Assembly (NCBI GenBank): GCA_003342895.1
Contig: PTFA01000274.1
Span: forward strand, 735,081 to 799,080
Source of the DNA: Casuarius casuarius
Taxonomy: Eukaryota > Chordata > Aves > Casuariiformes > Casuariidae
DNA: 64,000 nucleotides
Direction of reading: 5' to 3'
Shown piece by piece: positions 39,670 to 52,134 of the stretch. Each line of letters begins with the position of its first letter. Within the stretch, counting starts at the first letter, position 1. The position numbers and the translations under genes were made by a program. Under the pieces are notes generated by a model. It searched no databases, was not told the origin of the DNA, and saw only the letters and a list, made by a program, of their open reading frames with translations.

Positions 39670-41682
39670 CAGCAAACCCCAGCTCTTCATTGCTTCAATA
39701 AGCTGCTTTCCTGAAGGACAGAAGCACTCAGCCACCTCTACTCAGAGGGGATGAGATCCATGGCCATATACATTTTGACAGCTATGAGCCTTGGGCTCAC
39801 ATGCACATGTATGTTGTCTCCTACCACACAACCTCTCAGTGAGAAAGTGGCGCCAACGAGAGCTGTGAAGTGTACCCATGCACCAGGGACAAACCAAATG
39901 CATCACTGTAAACCAACCTACTTCCTGATGGCAAAGCTTTCCACATAAAAAAACCAAGGCTTTAGATAAGCCATATTGTGCATTACAAAAAGGAGAATTA
40001 GTAACATCTCAGTCCACATATTTAAAGTGAACTGTTAAATGCTAATTACCACTGAAGCAAAAACTTCACATTTAATTCTGAATGACAATTCAGGTGTCAG
40101 TATACTGAATACAAAACTAAGTATATTATGAAGACTGTGATTACACAATTAATCAAAGCAACAAGGTTTATTTAAACATGACACTGACATTAAGGACATT
40201 TCTAGCAGGTTAATTAAAAGTCAATTAACACAGAGAAAATTGCCAAAGCTCTTATTTCCTTCCAGTAAAATTCTATTTCATTTAGCCAACCCTTCACAGA
40301 CAGTTCAAAAAACAAACAATTTCAATGTATGGGCAGTAATGTCAGTAATTGTGTTCTTTATCTAAATAGAACTGGAGGAATCCCATGGTAANGAGCATTC
40401 AATTTCCTTTCCCTCCCCACCTGGGTGTTCAGATGTTTGCCCATCATCCTCATATCTGATACTGCAGATCCTCCTGTTTCACTCTGAATGCATTGCAAAG
40501 CCTGGGTCCCCAGTGGCAAGCTTGGCTAAGAGAGAGTGAGGCAAACAGCATGAAGGCAGTCACTGCCACCACAGAAGCCTGAAAACAATATCAGATGAGT
40601 GCCATTTTTACCATCACAGGTTNTGAAATGCAGCAAGCAAGCAGTTTTCCCCCTCCTGAAAGGGTTCAGTACACAGACAGGCCTTAGACATAGTATGAAT
40701 AGGAACAAAACAAACCAATGCATTTATCTGCAGTTAGACATGTGCTGGGATTTTATTTGGTGCTTCTGCAAGGCAGGTAGCTCACTGTTACAGCCAGCAT
40801 CATTTATTAATTCATCTCAGAGATGCCCAGAAAGCATTANTGGTTTATAGGTATTTAAAATGCAATGGTACCTAGCAGGATTTACCAAATGCAAAACACA
40901 GGTGTGTCTATTCGCATGGACTTTGTGTGCCAGGTGTATACCTACATTTCAGGCACCAAAATATCCTCTTTAACCTAACTCAAGATGCTTACTTGCTTTC
41001 ACAGACAGACCAGCCATGATCCAAAGAAATCATCCAAGACAGAAAAAAGCTTGGAGAAGAAAAAAAATGAAGACTTTTTTTTAATATGTTTACCAGATAA
41101 CCTAAAACTGAGTGTTCTAAACATTAACCTTCAAGACCCACTTGAAGCTAGGGAGAAAGCAAGTAGCAAAAGCAGTCTTCAATGGGAAACAGAGGTTTCA
41201 ACTGTCATGTTGCACAGACCCAAAGAAAAGCACATCACTTCACTACTCTTCCCAGGCTGGTAAGCCCTTGATACTACTGCTAGCTGCTCCTAAATCAATT
41301 AGCTGCAACCTCTTTGCAAGTCATTTGTCTCTGGTTGCTCCCCTCTAGCTCCAGTGACTCAGACAGCTGGGGCAGGATGGTTTAGAAATAACAGCAACAT
41401 GAATAACACAAAGCTGTTTCTGCCCTGCCTAAGGGGGTATTCATTGGTATGCACTGTTGACAGTCATTCAGCAAGCACTGCTCATGTCTAATAACTGCAT
41501 TGTGCTAAAAGACTATTATTTCTGAACACTTAACTAGAAGCAGTAACACCTATTCTGGTGAGGAATGGTATGCATTCAAGCAATTTTGAAATTCTTCTTT
41601 AACTTTGGACAAGAGACAGAAGAAAATAAACTAGAAACAAACACAAGTTAATGACCTGCTTTCAAAGGTGACAAGCACTCAT

Positions 41683-41833
41683 ATCCCAGAGAGGATGTGC
41701 AGTCTCCATCCTTGGCGATATTCAAAACCTGACTGAACAAGGCTGTGAACAGCCTGCTCTAGATGACCTTGCTTTGAACAGGGAGATTAGACTAGAACTA
41801 GAGACCAACCTGAGCTGTCCTGTGGTTTTGTGA
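41683..41833 (+). mobile_element. CR1: CR1 LINE fragment, 3' end
   Basis: The + strand follows the avian CR1 3' untranslated consensus in order: CCCAGAGAGGATGTGCAGTC, TCCATCCTTGGCGATATTCA, AAACCTGACTGAACAAGGC, ACAGCCTGCTCTAGATGACC, TTGCTTTGAACAGGGAGATT, AGACTAGA, and near the end GTTTTGTGACAG, a degraded form of the terminal GATTCTGTGAT repeats. It is a typical 5'-truncated copy of about 150 bp, substantially diverged, with no reverse-transcriptase coding part. CR1 is the main retroposon of birds and other sauropsids, and this is the best single taxonomic clue in the window. Confidence 0.92.
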
Positions 41834-44800
41834 CAGAACCTCCATCTCTTGCTTTCCTCCCAGTTCTGACCCTCTATCAATGCCACTTCTCAGCTGACTG
41901 CATCACAACACTCCAATTTCCTACTTCCAGTTAAGAAAAACTGGATAAAAGCCACGATTCCTTGTTTCTGTCCGTTCTTCTTTAAGGACCAGACCACTAT
42001 GCAGAATCTAGTCCTTAAGCTGACTTAATTTCAATGGCTGCAACTGCAAAAGCAGCTCTCTGCAGCGCTCTGGTGGTTATAGCAGTTATTAACCAGGTAC
42101 AGAAATGAGAGCTTGCAACAGCTAAGGGGGGAAATGGGAGATAGCTCAGGCTCACTATGCTTTAACTACTGCTAGCTTGGGCTTTGCAGCAGAAAGTCCC
42201 ACCCTGGGAATGACAGATGCCAACAAGAACCACTGCGGAGTCTCACCCATACACCTGCTCCTGGAAGTACTGTAGTCAAGTANCCCTGGGAAAGGCAGCT
42301 CCTCCTGGAGCAGTCAGGAGCATACGAGAGAGCAGGCTGTAAGGTTTGGGTAAGGGAAGGTGGTATTCCAGGGGCTCTCAAAGCCCTCAGCTCCCCAACA
42401 CACAGGGACCCCAGAAGCTGCTCACCTGTACTGCACTTCTATTCCTGCCACTGCTTCTGGGTAGCCTGGGCAAAACATTTTCCTGTGCCTCCTTTCACCA
42501 TTGCCATAATCTTGCCTTGTTCTTCTGTCCCTTCTACCAGCAGGGCCGTTAAATGACAGTACTGATCTCCCAGCAATTACAGCCAAAGCACTTTTGCCAG
42601 GAGTTCAGTGTACCATTTGTACTCCCCCNACTCCTGCCCTGAAGACAGTATAACTATTTAAACATTGTTCTTCCTTGCAGTACAGATTTAAAATAGAAGT
42701 TTTTATTTGCAAACAGGACAGAGCTTCCAGCTGGTATTTACCTAAACGGTTTTACTATATAGATAGGCTTCTGACCCACAGAATACATTCCCACCAGAGN
42801 AGCAGCATTAGTGTACAAAAAGCACATGCTGGCCAAGCAGAAAGTAGATTATTGTTGCAGCAGCAGCATCTGAAACAGAATGGGTGGAANAGCTTCATCC
42901 CATGGAGCATGTCATTGCAGTGGGGGGTAAAAAGATGTCCCTTGGAAGTTTCTTTGCATTCCTGTCCTCTGTCCCTTCCTCATTCACATCTCCTCCCTGC
43001 TACCTCCACCTGCCCTGTTCAGCTGCTGGGAACTTATCCATGCCTTCAGCCTTCCATTCTTAGAGCACACTCTGCAATTTCCCAAGTTGCACAAAATCAA
43101 GGACCAGTACCATGTATACAAGGCCACTTAAGGGAACAGGCAATGGAACAGATAAAACTTACTAATCCTTTCCCTAAGGAACTTGTGCGTATTTGCAATA
43201 GGGTCATGCTATATTATCTCAGTGAGAAAAATGCACATGGAGTGGAAATGGAAAACATTTTCCTGCATCTGTTTCACTTCAGTCAAAAGTATTTCTCAAG
43301 TTGTCCTAAGAAAAGAAAAAACCCAATACCCTCTGCCAAACAACAGATACAAAAAAAANAAATGAAATACAATTGCTTTCCAGGCTCTTCCCGATAAAAT
43401 CCTGAAAGGCTTCTGTACAATTGGATTTCACCCACAAATCTCCACTTCAACAAAAGTAACAGTCCACATACNAAATGTGTTAACCAGTTAATTCTCTAGA
43501 GCTCCAGAGACACAGATGTACTGATACCAGCTACATCAAAACAGGTCAATTATGCCTTATAGCTACAGGATTAAGTTCTTCTATGTCTTTATGCTGAGGT
43601 CCAAATCCTCCTTTAAAATGGGTTACATACTGACTTGTTGCTTTTTACCATTACAGATCTGAAAAGCATCAGTGCCAGATTTTATTCCTAGTAAATGTTA
43701 GAAGCTTAGCCAGGAAGGAGTTTCAGCTGCAGTTTCATCCATCAGTCATGGGCCTGGGAGCCAGAACTTCAGGATGCTAGCTGCAACTCTACCACCACCT
43801 GTGTCGTGACCTGTATGTCAGTGGAACTAGCAAAAAAGGTCCATGAAACACCAGCATCACCCCCACATCCCTTTAGGTGGCTGTGTTATATGGCTTTGCA
43901 AGGGCCAAGCCTTTGTAACTCAGAACTTAAAGACAGAAGTGAAAACTGAAGTAGAAAAGCAACAAGTGTACACCCATGAAAACTTGAGATTTGGCACATG
44001 AATTAAGTGCTTTGGAATTTAAATAGAAAATGCTGTATAAATCCACCTCGTTAGAAGAGAAGTCTCAGTTGCTCTCCTCACTTGCCACCTATCCAGGCTA
44101 ACATTATCTTTAAAGAANCAACCCGAATAACCTTGTCATTTCAATTTCACACATTTTTTGCTGCATGTTCTCAAGATCTGGGAAGTTTCATTTCCCCAGC
44201 ACTATTGCCAGAAGCTGCTAGCCCCTATCAGAGCTCACTCAGACACATCAAAGGGAACAGGGCACATCAAACAGAAGGGCTGCAGTCCCTTCCCACGGAG
44301 GTGAGGTGGTGCTCTCAAGCATCCCTCAGTTTCTGGAAGGAGGCTTGAATTAACAAAGTGCATTACTCATGCTGTTGCCACNACCCAAGCCAAAACTACT
44401 GAAATGCTGTCATGCCCCACGAGCTGCATCTGACCAACACTGGTTTACTCCACTAGATTCAGGTTCCTCCACCTCATTTAATATGCCCGAACCACCTACT
44501 CTTTCATTTCTCCCCAGGAATCTCAGTTCAATCACCTTATGCTCTTTTATTCCCTGCTCTCTATTTTGCTTCTCCTACATGCTACCCCATATATCCAAGG
44601 CAGTCATCTCTCCCCAGCAGGTCCNGCATGCCTGCAAACATTCACTAAAAAGCACTCTAAGTGATCCCCACTTCCCAGCCATCCCACCAGCAGTACTTGG
44701 GTTTGCCTCACAAGGACCTAGGTTTCCGCAGCAGGCAACATGCTGCTTGCTCTCTAGATCTCCTCCTAGTAACCATTAAACCCTATCACCAGCCAACCTT

Positions 44801-46010
44801 CAGCTACCTGCAGCACAAGCCAATACATAGAATTTGCAACCCTCAACCTAACCTAACACAGGAAGGGGTCTCCAGTAGTCCTGAAAGAGGGCTCGCATTC
44901 ATACACAGCCATCTCAAAGCAAATTAAGATTCAGACATTCAAAGACAAGGTTTGTCAGAAACCAAGAGGTTCAAGCCACCTAACGAAAGAGTGCTAGATG
45001 CCTAGGCAAGATTTACATTCCTTTGTTTATCCCAGCCATGCCTTTCCAGAACCTCATGCAGTCAGCAGCAGCATTTCCCTTTGGTTTAAAACAGGAGGGG
45101 GGCTTGCTTTGAAGACTCCGCATAGAAAATGAACTCCTTGATTCCTGCTGACATTTGCAGCAAGGTGTAGGTGGTGCTTGTAGCATTTTTCAAAGCTTCT
45201 CAGCTCTGTTTGTTCAGATATTTCACACTCCTGCAAAATGTGATACCAAGCAGTGGGTGGAAGGAATAGCACAAATNCATCCCTCCAGGAGATGGAAGGT
45301 CTCAGAACTACTCTGCATGTGAAGACAACTCCCTCCATTACCAGTTCCACTCCACTGTCATGGAAGTCTGCATACATGGAGCTTTTAACCGGGGAAGTGG
45401 CAAGGAGCATCAGGATGCACCATCATCTATTGTTCTAATTCTACAACAGCCAAAGTAACTGTTGTGATAGTTATTTCCTCTGAACTCCTAATAAATAAGA
45501 AAGCAAAAATAAGGCTTTTCTTCCCACAGTCTCAAAAGGTGGGTGCTTCTCTTATGATAATACAGTATTGTTTCACCTTCCAGGCTGAAAAAGCAGATGG
45601 TAAAAATGATACTATCCAAAACAGTGCAGCATTCCTCAAAAATACGGGAAAGTTAATTAACCCTTACTTTCAGGATTAAATCTGAGCAATGTGATTATAT
45701 TTCCAGCTCTATTTTAAGAACACTTCTGACTTTTTCTTCAAGTCAAGAGTCAAGTTAATAACCAAGGATTTTGGCTGACATTTTCATTCACATTTCTAAT
45801 GCTGATGTTTGTTGAAAGGGACCTCACAGTGTCTCTTAGGAGTATGCCAGAAGAATTCCGGTTTATTTTGGATTAGTTCATGGCCTGAGCCATGATTTCT
45901 AAGTGCTAGGGATAGCCAAGCCTAGGCCTTATAATAACCTCAGTCTTTGAAGCTTACAGTAACTGTGGAAAAGCATTCAGCAGCCTGCAGGAACACAGCC
46001 CATAGCATTA
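41834..46010. other. Noncoding DNA
   Basis: No exon was supported. C clearly exceeds G on the + strand from about 43.9 to 45 kb. A 240-codon + frame at 42675-43397 runs through four unresolved bases, has no recognisable domain and is treated as chance. A candidate minus donor CAG|GTGAGC lies at 42424-42426 without a convincing acceptor. Confidence 0.5.
43751..43825 (+). mobile_element. MIR-type SINE fragment
   Basis: GGCCTGGGAGCCAGAACTTC, then GCTAGCTGCAACTCTACCAC and CTGTGTCGTGACC follow the MIR order of GGACTGGGAGTCAGGAGACC, GGCTCTGCCACTTACTAGC and TGTGTGACCTTGG. About 75 bases are recognisable. Confidence 0.65.
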
Positions 46011-46034
46011 AGCTGGCTGCAAAAGCAGCCAGCT
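46011..46034. repeat. Perfect hairpin-forming inverted repeat
   Basis: The arm AGCTGGCTGC is followed by the loop AAAA and the exact reverse complement GCAGCCAGCT. All ten pairs match, seven of them G-C. The bases just outside do not pair. This is too short for a microRNA precursor. It could act as an RNA hairpin in either transcript direction or be a chance palindrome. Confidence 0.85.
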
Positions 46035-47228
46035 GAAGAGTATCCAATCTTTTCCTGTGAGANGGCAGCATTAGAAAAATCAGTGCCTAGATGAATTACA
46101 CTTTGGCAAACACACCTCACAGGAGACAGAAGGTAGCTAGAACCATGTGTCAGTGACACCACAGGTACTCAGGATACCACTAATAGCAACTCACTGAACA
46201 GACTCATTAACTTTACTCGCGTACGAACAATTTGCTCTTGCCAAAGTCTTCCGAAAGAGTATCTGCTACATAACTTTCCATCATGCCTCTTTTGCTTTCC
46301 ATGCACAAGGGCAGAAACTGCTAGGGAAGATGATTTGACATGCAATTCTTAAGTAGCATGACTACTCTGCTTCTCCTCTGATAACAGAGCAGAAATGAAG
46401 TTCTGATGGCAATGCTCATTACAGTCACAGACCTCTGATATCTAACACTGGCCACTTCTCACTTGAATCTTGTTTCATGCAGGCTCTGAATTTGCACCCT
46501 TTCTCTTCTTTTTTGTTGTAACTCACCATATAGAGCCACCCCTTCTCCCTGTGAATACTTTGATTTTCTTTGCCTTTAGGTCCTGGGAAGCTCTGCTCAT
46601 TAAACAAGACATTTCTCTACAGTGCTTGCCAAGACCAGACTCAGAAAGATCCAAGCAACTCACACTTCTGAAGAGGAACAAAGTTTATGCTCAGTTGCTT
46701 TCAGGACAACGGAACTGGGCTGATCACACCCCAAAACCCACTATGTGAAAGGAAGGTACTGGTATTTGATACCTACCTTGCAGAGCAAAACAACCGAGCT
46801 CAGATCCCCCTGAACAGCCCATCTGTTCTGCAGTCCACAGCTAAGAACACACTGACATCTAACGGTATTTAATGTTACTGCAAAGCATTTTGAAGGAAAA
46901 GGAAACTAGCTCCTTGCATCTTATCTAGCNGTAATCCCACCACCACCACGCTGCAGTAGCATTGAAATGGGATGACCTCTTTCTCTAGAAAATTCTGAAC
47001 TAACACCTTGCTTAAAAGCATCTCCACAGAATTGCTTGTATCTTTCAAGTCATCTTAAAAGTCTGCCTCATAAAGCCACAAAGGGCCAGAACCCTGAAAC
47101 ACACAAACCCAAGTCACCCAGATTCCTCCTCACCATACCCCAGAAGACCTCAGAAAACACAAATCCCATTCTCACACCTCAATTTCTACACTGGCAAAAT
47201 AAAGTGAGAAAACAACAAATGATTTTTA

Positions 47229-47279
47229 TAGGCTATGTTATTACATACTTCCCCCCCCCCCCCAGTAATTCATAGCCTA
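47229..47279. repeat. Inverted repeat enclosing a 13-base C tract
   Basis: The left arm TAGGCTATG (47229-47237) pairs with CATAGCCTA (47271-47279), and the inner arm ATTAC (47240-47244) pairs with GTAAT (47265-47269). The enclosed loop is 20 bases and contains an unbroken run of 13 C (47251-47263). It looks like a stem with a one- or two-base bulge presenting a poly-C/poly-G loop. It lies 0.5 kb left of the point where strand composition switches. Confidence 0.8.
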
Positions 47280-47744
47280 AATAACATACCTTGCTGTGTA
47301 ATTGAGCCTCATACCTTTCCTCCCACCAAGGCTTTAGGACACCCCAGGAACACCCCCTATTTCTCACCTCAAAATCAGCTCCAGCATGCAGCTCCTGTAC
47401 TCCCCACAGCTTCCCTATTCCTGAGCTGCTATGCTGTCCTGGACATGGGTGCCTAGTGCCAACAAGCAGCAAGAGCAGAGCTGCTCCATGAGAAGAGATG
47501 AATTAAGAACCAACACTGACCCCAGCATTATGGAGAAAAAGCTCTCTAACAGAGCACAAGTCCCAGCACATAAATAAAGCAAGACTGTAAACAATAAGAA
47601 ATTCTATCAACCACCCAACAACCATCACACAAAGGAGCTCCACAGCAGACACAGATGAACAAAGACTTTCCATACCTGAACCAGACTTGCTTGTCACACG
47701 CCTCAGTCAAAAACCAGGGGCTTCTGCCTGTGAGCTTAAACAGA

Positions 47745-48165
47745 GCTGCTGGCCAATGGGTGGGGGGGGTGTGGTGGGGAGCCTCAGGTGAAGCTGATCA
47801 GGGCAATTAAGCTGTATCAGTGCACTCAGGTCCTGGCACTTAGGGTGGGGAGGTGACCTGGTCGTGTGTGTTAAGCATGCTGTTAGTATTGCAGTCTCAG
47901 CTGCTAAACTGGTATCAGAAAACGGGAGTGAAACAGCCTGGACTGTGCAATTCCCTGACAGCTCTCGGTGCTGTTGCACCTATTTGCCCGCTACCCCAGT
48001 GGCTGCAGAGACGTGGCCTACTGTCTGTCTTCATTGCGTTCAGGCCGTTGTTCATGAGCGTGCTCACTAATTCCCCTCCTTACAAACCGCTTTTCCCAGG
48101 CTTCTGGACATGGCGTTAACCTTTCTTTAGTTGTTGCAGAAAAAAATTTAATTGCGATGTGGCAA
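47745..48165. promoter_or_regulatory. Candidate divergent promoter zone
   Basis: A CCAAT motif in NF-Y-like context (GGCCAATGGG, about 47751-47760) is followed by a G-rich run and a mild CpG cluster (about 12 CpG between 47860 and 48160). The + strand turns here from A/C-rich to G/T-rich, as expected between divergent transcripts. No TATA box, ATG-bearing first exon or strong donor could be assigned on either side. The composition switch is not sharp: 48.36-49.3 kb is C-rich again before the G/T-rich trend settles. Confidence 0.35.
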
Positions 48166-51100
48166 GAAAGGAGGATAATCAAGTATTTCTCCTGCTGTAT
48201 TGGTTTTGCTCTCACTTTGGCTGGAGATTATTGCTCACCAGCACTCGCAGCGCTGGTGTTTACCATCCATTACCCCATTCATGACCTGGGGTCATATGTA
48301 CAGATCCAATATGGAGAAAAAGCTTGCATTGTTCAGATATGAATAGAACAAAAGCTCCGCACTCTTTCGGAGGGTGAAGACTCTGAGTTAACCCTCACCA
48401 GGCATGATAAAACAATCCCTCCTAACACACAAAAGGATTGTATTTGTTAACAGTTCACTTCCTGGAAGCGTAGGTATCTTTAGTCCTGCATCTCACACCC
48501 ACGCGCAAACNCACAGGATCAAACACTGACTCATGGTGTGGAAGCCCCTAAGNTGGAATCGGTTCCGTTTCTGCTGTTTGGATCTGCAGTGCTAGGACCG
48601 GTTGCACCGGACACAACAGGAATCACGTTTACCAGATGTTCTTCGGCTCCAGGGGTTGCCGAGTGACACCAGGCCAACACCATCTCTGCAGCCCTTCTGA
48701 GGGACAGGAGCTCCTGGGGCCTGGAGAGCTGTATTGGGGCCCTGCTCCTCCTCCTGCAGAGGAGCCTGCGCATCCAGTGTCTCCCCAGGGGTGGGCAGAT
48801 ATTGCTGCTCAGGAAGCTCTGAGAAGCTGGAACTGCCCAGAGCCTAATCCCTTGCCCTGACACATGACCCTGGCCCTTTACAGCCTTCTCTTCCTCCCTT
48901 TCTCAGCCATCCTCACAGCACGAGGCTCAGTCTCTGACCACACTCTGCGTTGCCCCTTCCTTCTTAGCACCTGACTCCCGCAGATCTGTGCTGGGCCTAA
49001 GCGCTGTGCCTAACATCAGTGCTGATGCTGCAAAATAATTGGGAAAACTTTCCTGAATGATGTAGCTTTGTGGGGGAGCTTTCGCACAGACGCTTTAAAC
49101 CTGCATGTAAAATGTGGTTGAATTTCTCATTCAGCTACCGGAAACTGGAGAGAATGCACTGAAAACCTTAACAAAAGTGTTAACTCCCTCCCTGCCTTCC
49201 TCAACATCTAAAACTGCAAGTATTTACCTGAGGCCTGGGCTTCATTCAATCACCTGACCCATTTTTCAGACTAATTGCTCCACACCCTTATTAGTGCTAT
49301 AATTAGCCAACCACTTGCCAGGTGGCTGTTAGAAATGCAGTACTAGTCACCAGTTAGTCCTTATGTGCTGTGAATCAGTACTCGGCTCCTAAGCTCTAGA
49401 GGGGGAGTTTAGTTGCTTGTTACAGTGAGGAGTTTGTTCTGTAGCTTGTCATCCTTTTATGCCATCCGCCTTTCTAGTCGGTCTGGTTTCCTTTGCTGTT
49501 GCAGTGGGGTAAGGGAGGAACAGCTCTGCCNGAGTGAGTCTTGACTGTTGTGTTAGGACCTGACTTTGCTGTGGGTTTGTATAACAGAAGTAGCTCTGAA
49601 AATGGTTGTTACCCTGCTGCTGATTTGTGGCATAGTAGCCAAGTTCCTTGTACTCAGCTTGTTTTATATTTNCTACTTTGAATGAGGATATACCCTTAAG
49701 GATTAAGTGGAACAATCTTGGCTGTCCTGTATTGCTTTTCTCAGGTGATGCTGAGCCCTGCTGGGTGGCAGGGGAGGGTTTGTGTGCTCTTATGGTCATG
49801 GCAGTACAGTAATAGCCTGTGTTTANGGCAGTCCAGAGAGTTACTGGCAATGGACTTTGCCCTTTTCCTGGCTAGAGGCATGCGTGCAGTTAAGCTGCAT
49901 TTCAGAGAGTAAATATTGTTTCTTGGGGATACCATGAGCTATTTTCTAAGAGCGCTGACTTAGAAGGAGTGAGTGTTTGGGTGGTTCTGAGTTACTGTGT
50001 TTGCAAGGGCGCTTTGCTTGGCTTGGGAACAGAATAGCTCAGTTTGCAGCTAGTTCNATGCTAGCGTTAACCTGATTTCTTTTGTGCTCTCACTTAATTT
50101 TTGTCCTTTATCTCTTCAGTAGAAATGCCAAAGCCACTAGTGTGTGAGCGTTAGAGGGATATGGAAACTCCTTTCTCTATGCTGTGGTCAAGCAGTCACA
50201 GATTGAAATGAGAGAGTTAACTGAGAAGCAGGAAAACGGTGTGCATAGATAGGTATGAAGTGTGAAAATGTCTTACTAAATGAGATAAACATGTTGCAAA
50301 TATGTCAGTGTGTATTAGAGCTGATTAACAACAATACTTATTATATCTGCATCTCTTGGGCTTATTACTGATTGATGCTCGTTTAATGGTAGGAAATATA
50401 CCCTGAATTTGGAGAGTGATTCATAAGAATGACAGAAAGCAATTAAAGAAGAGAAGCTGAGATGACTGCTAGGGAACTCGTGCACAGATGAGAACTAGCC
50501 TCTTCAAAGCTGTAGTAGAAATACTACTGGGAGCATTTGTGCTAGGTAAAGGGGCAGAGCAGGAGACCCATGGTTTGCCATGGGTATTTTCTACTTCTAN
50601 GAGCGAGGTACCTGCGGTTGAATGAAGTAGCTTTCCCTTTTTGCCCTACGTGTCTGATGGAGAACTATGGCAATCTAACCCATTCTCCCTAAAAAGACCA
50701 GGTATAATATCTGCAAATCCATTACGTAAGCTAATGTATCAGTTATTTGCAGCAGAGCTCAGAAGCTGCATTTAAAAATGCTGGTGAAGCTTGTTGTGGT
50801 CAGAAGGATAATTCTTGGCTGTCCCACTGAATATGGGTGACAAAGTAGAGGTGGGATTCTGATTGCAGCGGTAAACCCGGAGCAGCTCTGCCGAGTGGGT
50901 TAGGATCCCGCAGATGAATGAGTGCCTTTCAGTGCAATCAGTGCTGGCTGTGAGTTCTCCAAAAATTCATCTAGAGGAAGAAATTGCTTAACACTGGCCA
51001 TGCTACACAGGCAATTTTTTAAACCTAATCTAAATAGGAAATACTGTAGCCTAATGCATTCTTAAGAGTGCTTCAGAACTTTAAAGCAAGTTTTATGAGG

Positions 51101-52129
51101 AAAGCAAAAAAGAAAAAAACTTTTTCCATTATTTGTGCATGAAAACAATTCCTTACGGGGCTCTTTAGGGGTGTAGCCAACTTCCAAGGCCTTTTACATA
51201 TCTGGCAATTCATAGGCTTTGTGAAAATGTTAAGGGGACAGATTCTTATGATGTTTTAAATCAGTGTGGAGAGGTGAATTATTTGGCTCTGTACTGTAAG
51301 TAATTATTCTGTTTCTGCCCAATGTATGTTCCTAGGAAAAAGGACCAGAATTGTTAGTGAAGCTGGATTTAATTCAACAAATAGTCTTGGCCAAAGAGGG
51401 GAAAATACTTGTAAATGTCAAAACATTTCAATTTGACAATTAAAAATATGCATTTTGGAAATGCTCCTGTGTTTTGGGCTGAGACTTAGGAGCAGAGCAT
51501 TTTCATTGTTTCAAAACAGCTTTTCGCTTGGAAACAGCCCTGAAGCAAAACTGGGGAAATGAAACAGTGGCCAGAACCTGAATGTGACCTTCAATTGCAA
51601 GCACAGTCTCTCCAGGCTGACCTATAGCTCTGTGTACTTGATGGGGGTTTTTCATTTCCCTGAAAACCCAACAGAGGCCTGTTTTGTTTCAGCCTGAACT
51701 AAAAAGCTCGAAATCTGTTTTTCCTTAGCTTTTTGCAGTTTTGCTATTGAACCGTGAATCCCACTGTTTGGTCATGTACAGTTGTGAAGTTGTGCTTAAT
51801 GAAGACTAGGATTTCTACTCCGAGGTGGATGCAGATATAAAAGTATGATGGATGATGGTCTTGTTCCTAGGGTCACTGCTTTGTTGTCTGCTTCAGCCAT
51901 CAGTGGGTCTGAAAGAAAAATTAATCTCCTTCTGGCTTTAACGAAGGGGGGCAGAACCTGCTCCTTTAAGTCTTATCCGCGTGCGGCCGTGTGCCGAGCT
52001 GCCTAGGCTACAATCCTCTCCTTTTGTTTGTGCCACAATATGCTCTGTTTCAACCCACTTGACCTTAACGTTCAGCTGGCCTGAANGGACTCACAAAAGT
52101 GCCTTGCGAGGAGGTGGAGCGGCTGCAGA
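48166..52129. other. Noncoding DNA, G/T-rich on the + strand from 49.4 kb
   Basis: No exon was recognised. A 133-codon minus frame at 49449-49850 contains several glutamines but no motif and two unresolved bases. From 49.38 kb the + strand has a marked excess of G and T. A perfect eight-base hairpin occurs at 50566-50585. Stretches near 51 kb are AT-rich and unremarkable. Confidence 0.5.
50566..50585. repeat. Perfect short inverted repeat
   Basis: The arm ACCCATGG, loop TTTG and arm CCATGGGT match in all eight pairs. Flanking bases do not extend the stem. Of minor interest; an eight-base perfect hairpin can occur by chance in a window this size. Confidence 0.85.
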
Positions 52130-52134
52130 GAGGT

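Noticed and set aside
42424..42500. Candidate minus exon ending CAG|GTGAGC at 42426
   Set aside because: The available acceptors lack pyrimidine tracts and the frames are short or stopped.
42675..43397. A 240-codon + strand frame
   Set aside because: It contains four unresolved bases, has no recognisable motif, and the local strand bias (few T in stop-forming positions) makes long + frames likelier.
45820..45850. A possible reverse CR1 start (GTTGAAAGGGACCTCACAG)
   Set aside because: Only about 17 bases resemble the CR1 word TTGGAAGGGACCTC, and the flanks do not continue the match.
49449..49850. A glutamine-rich 133-codon minus frame
   Set aside because: Two unresolved bases, no splice signals, no motif, and direction opposite to local strand composition.
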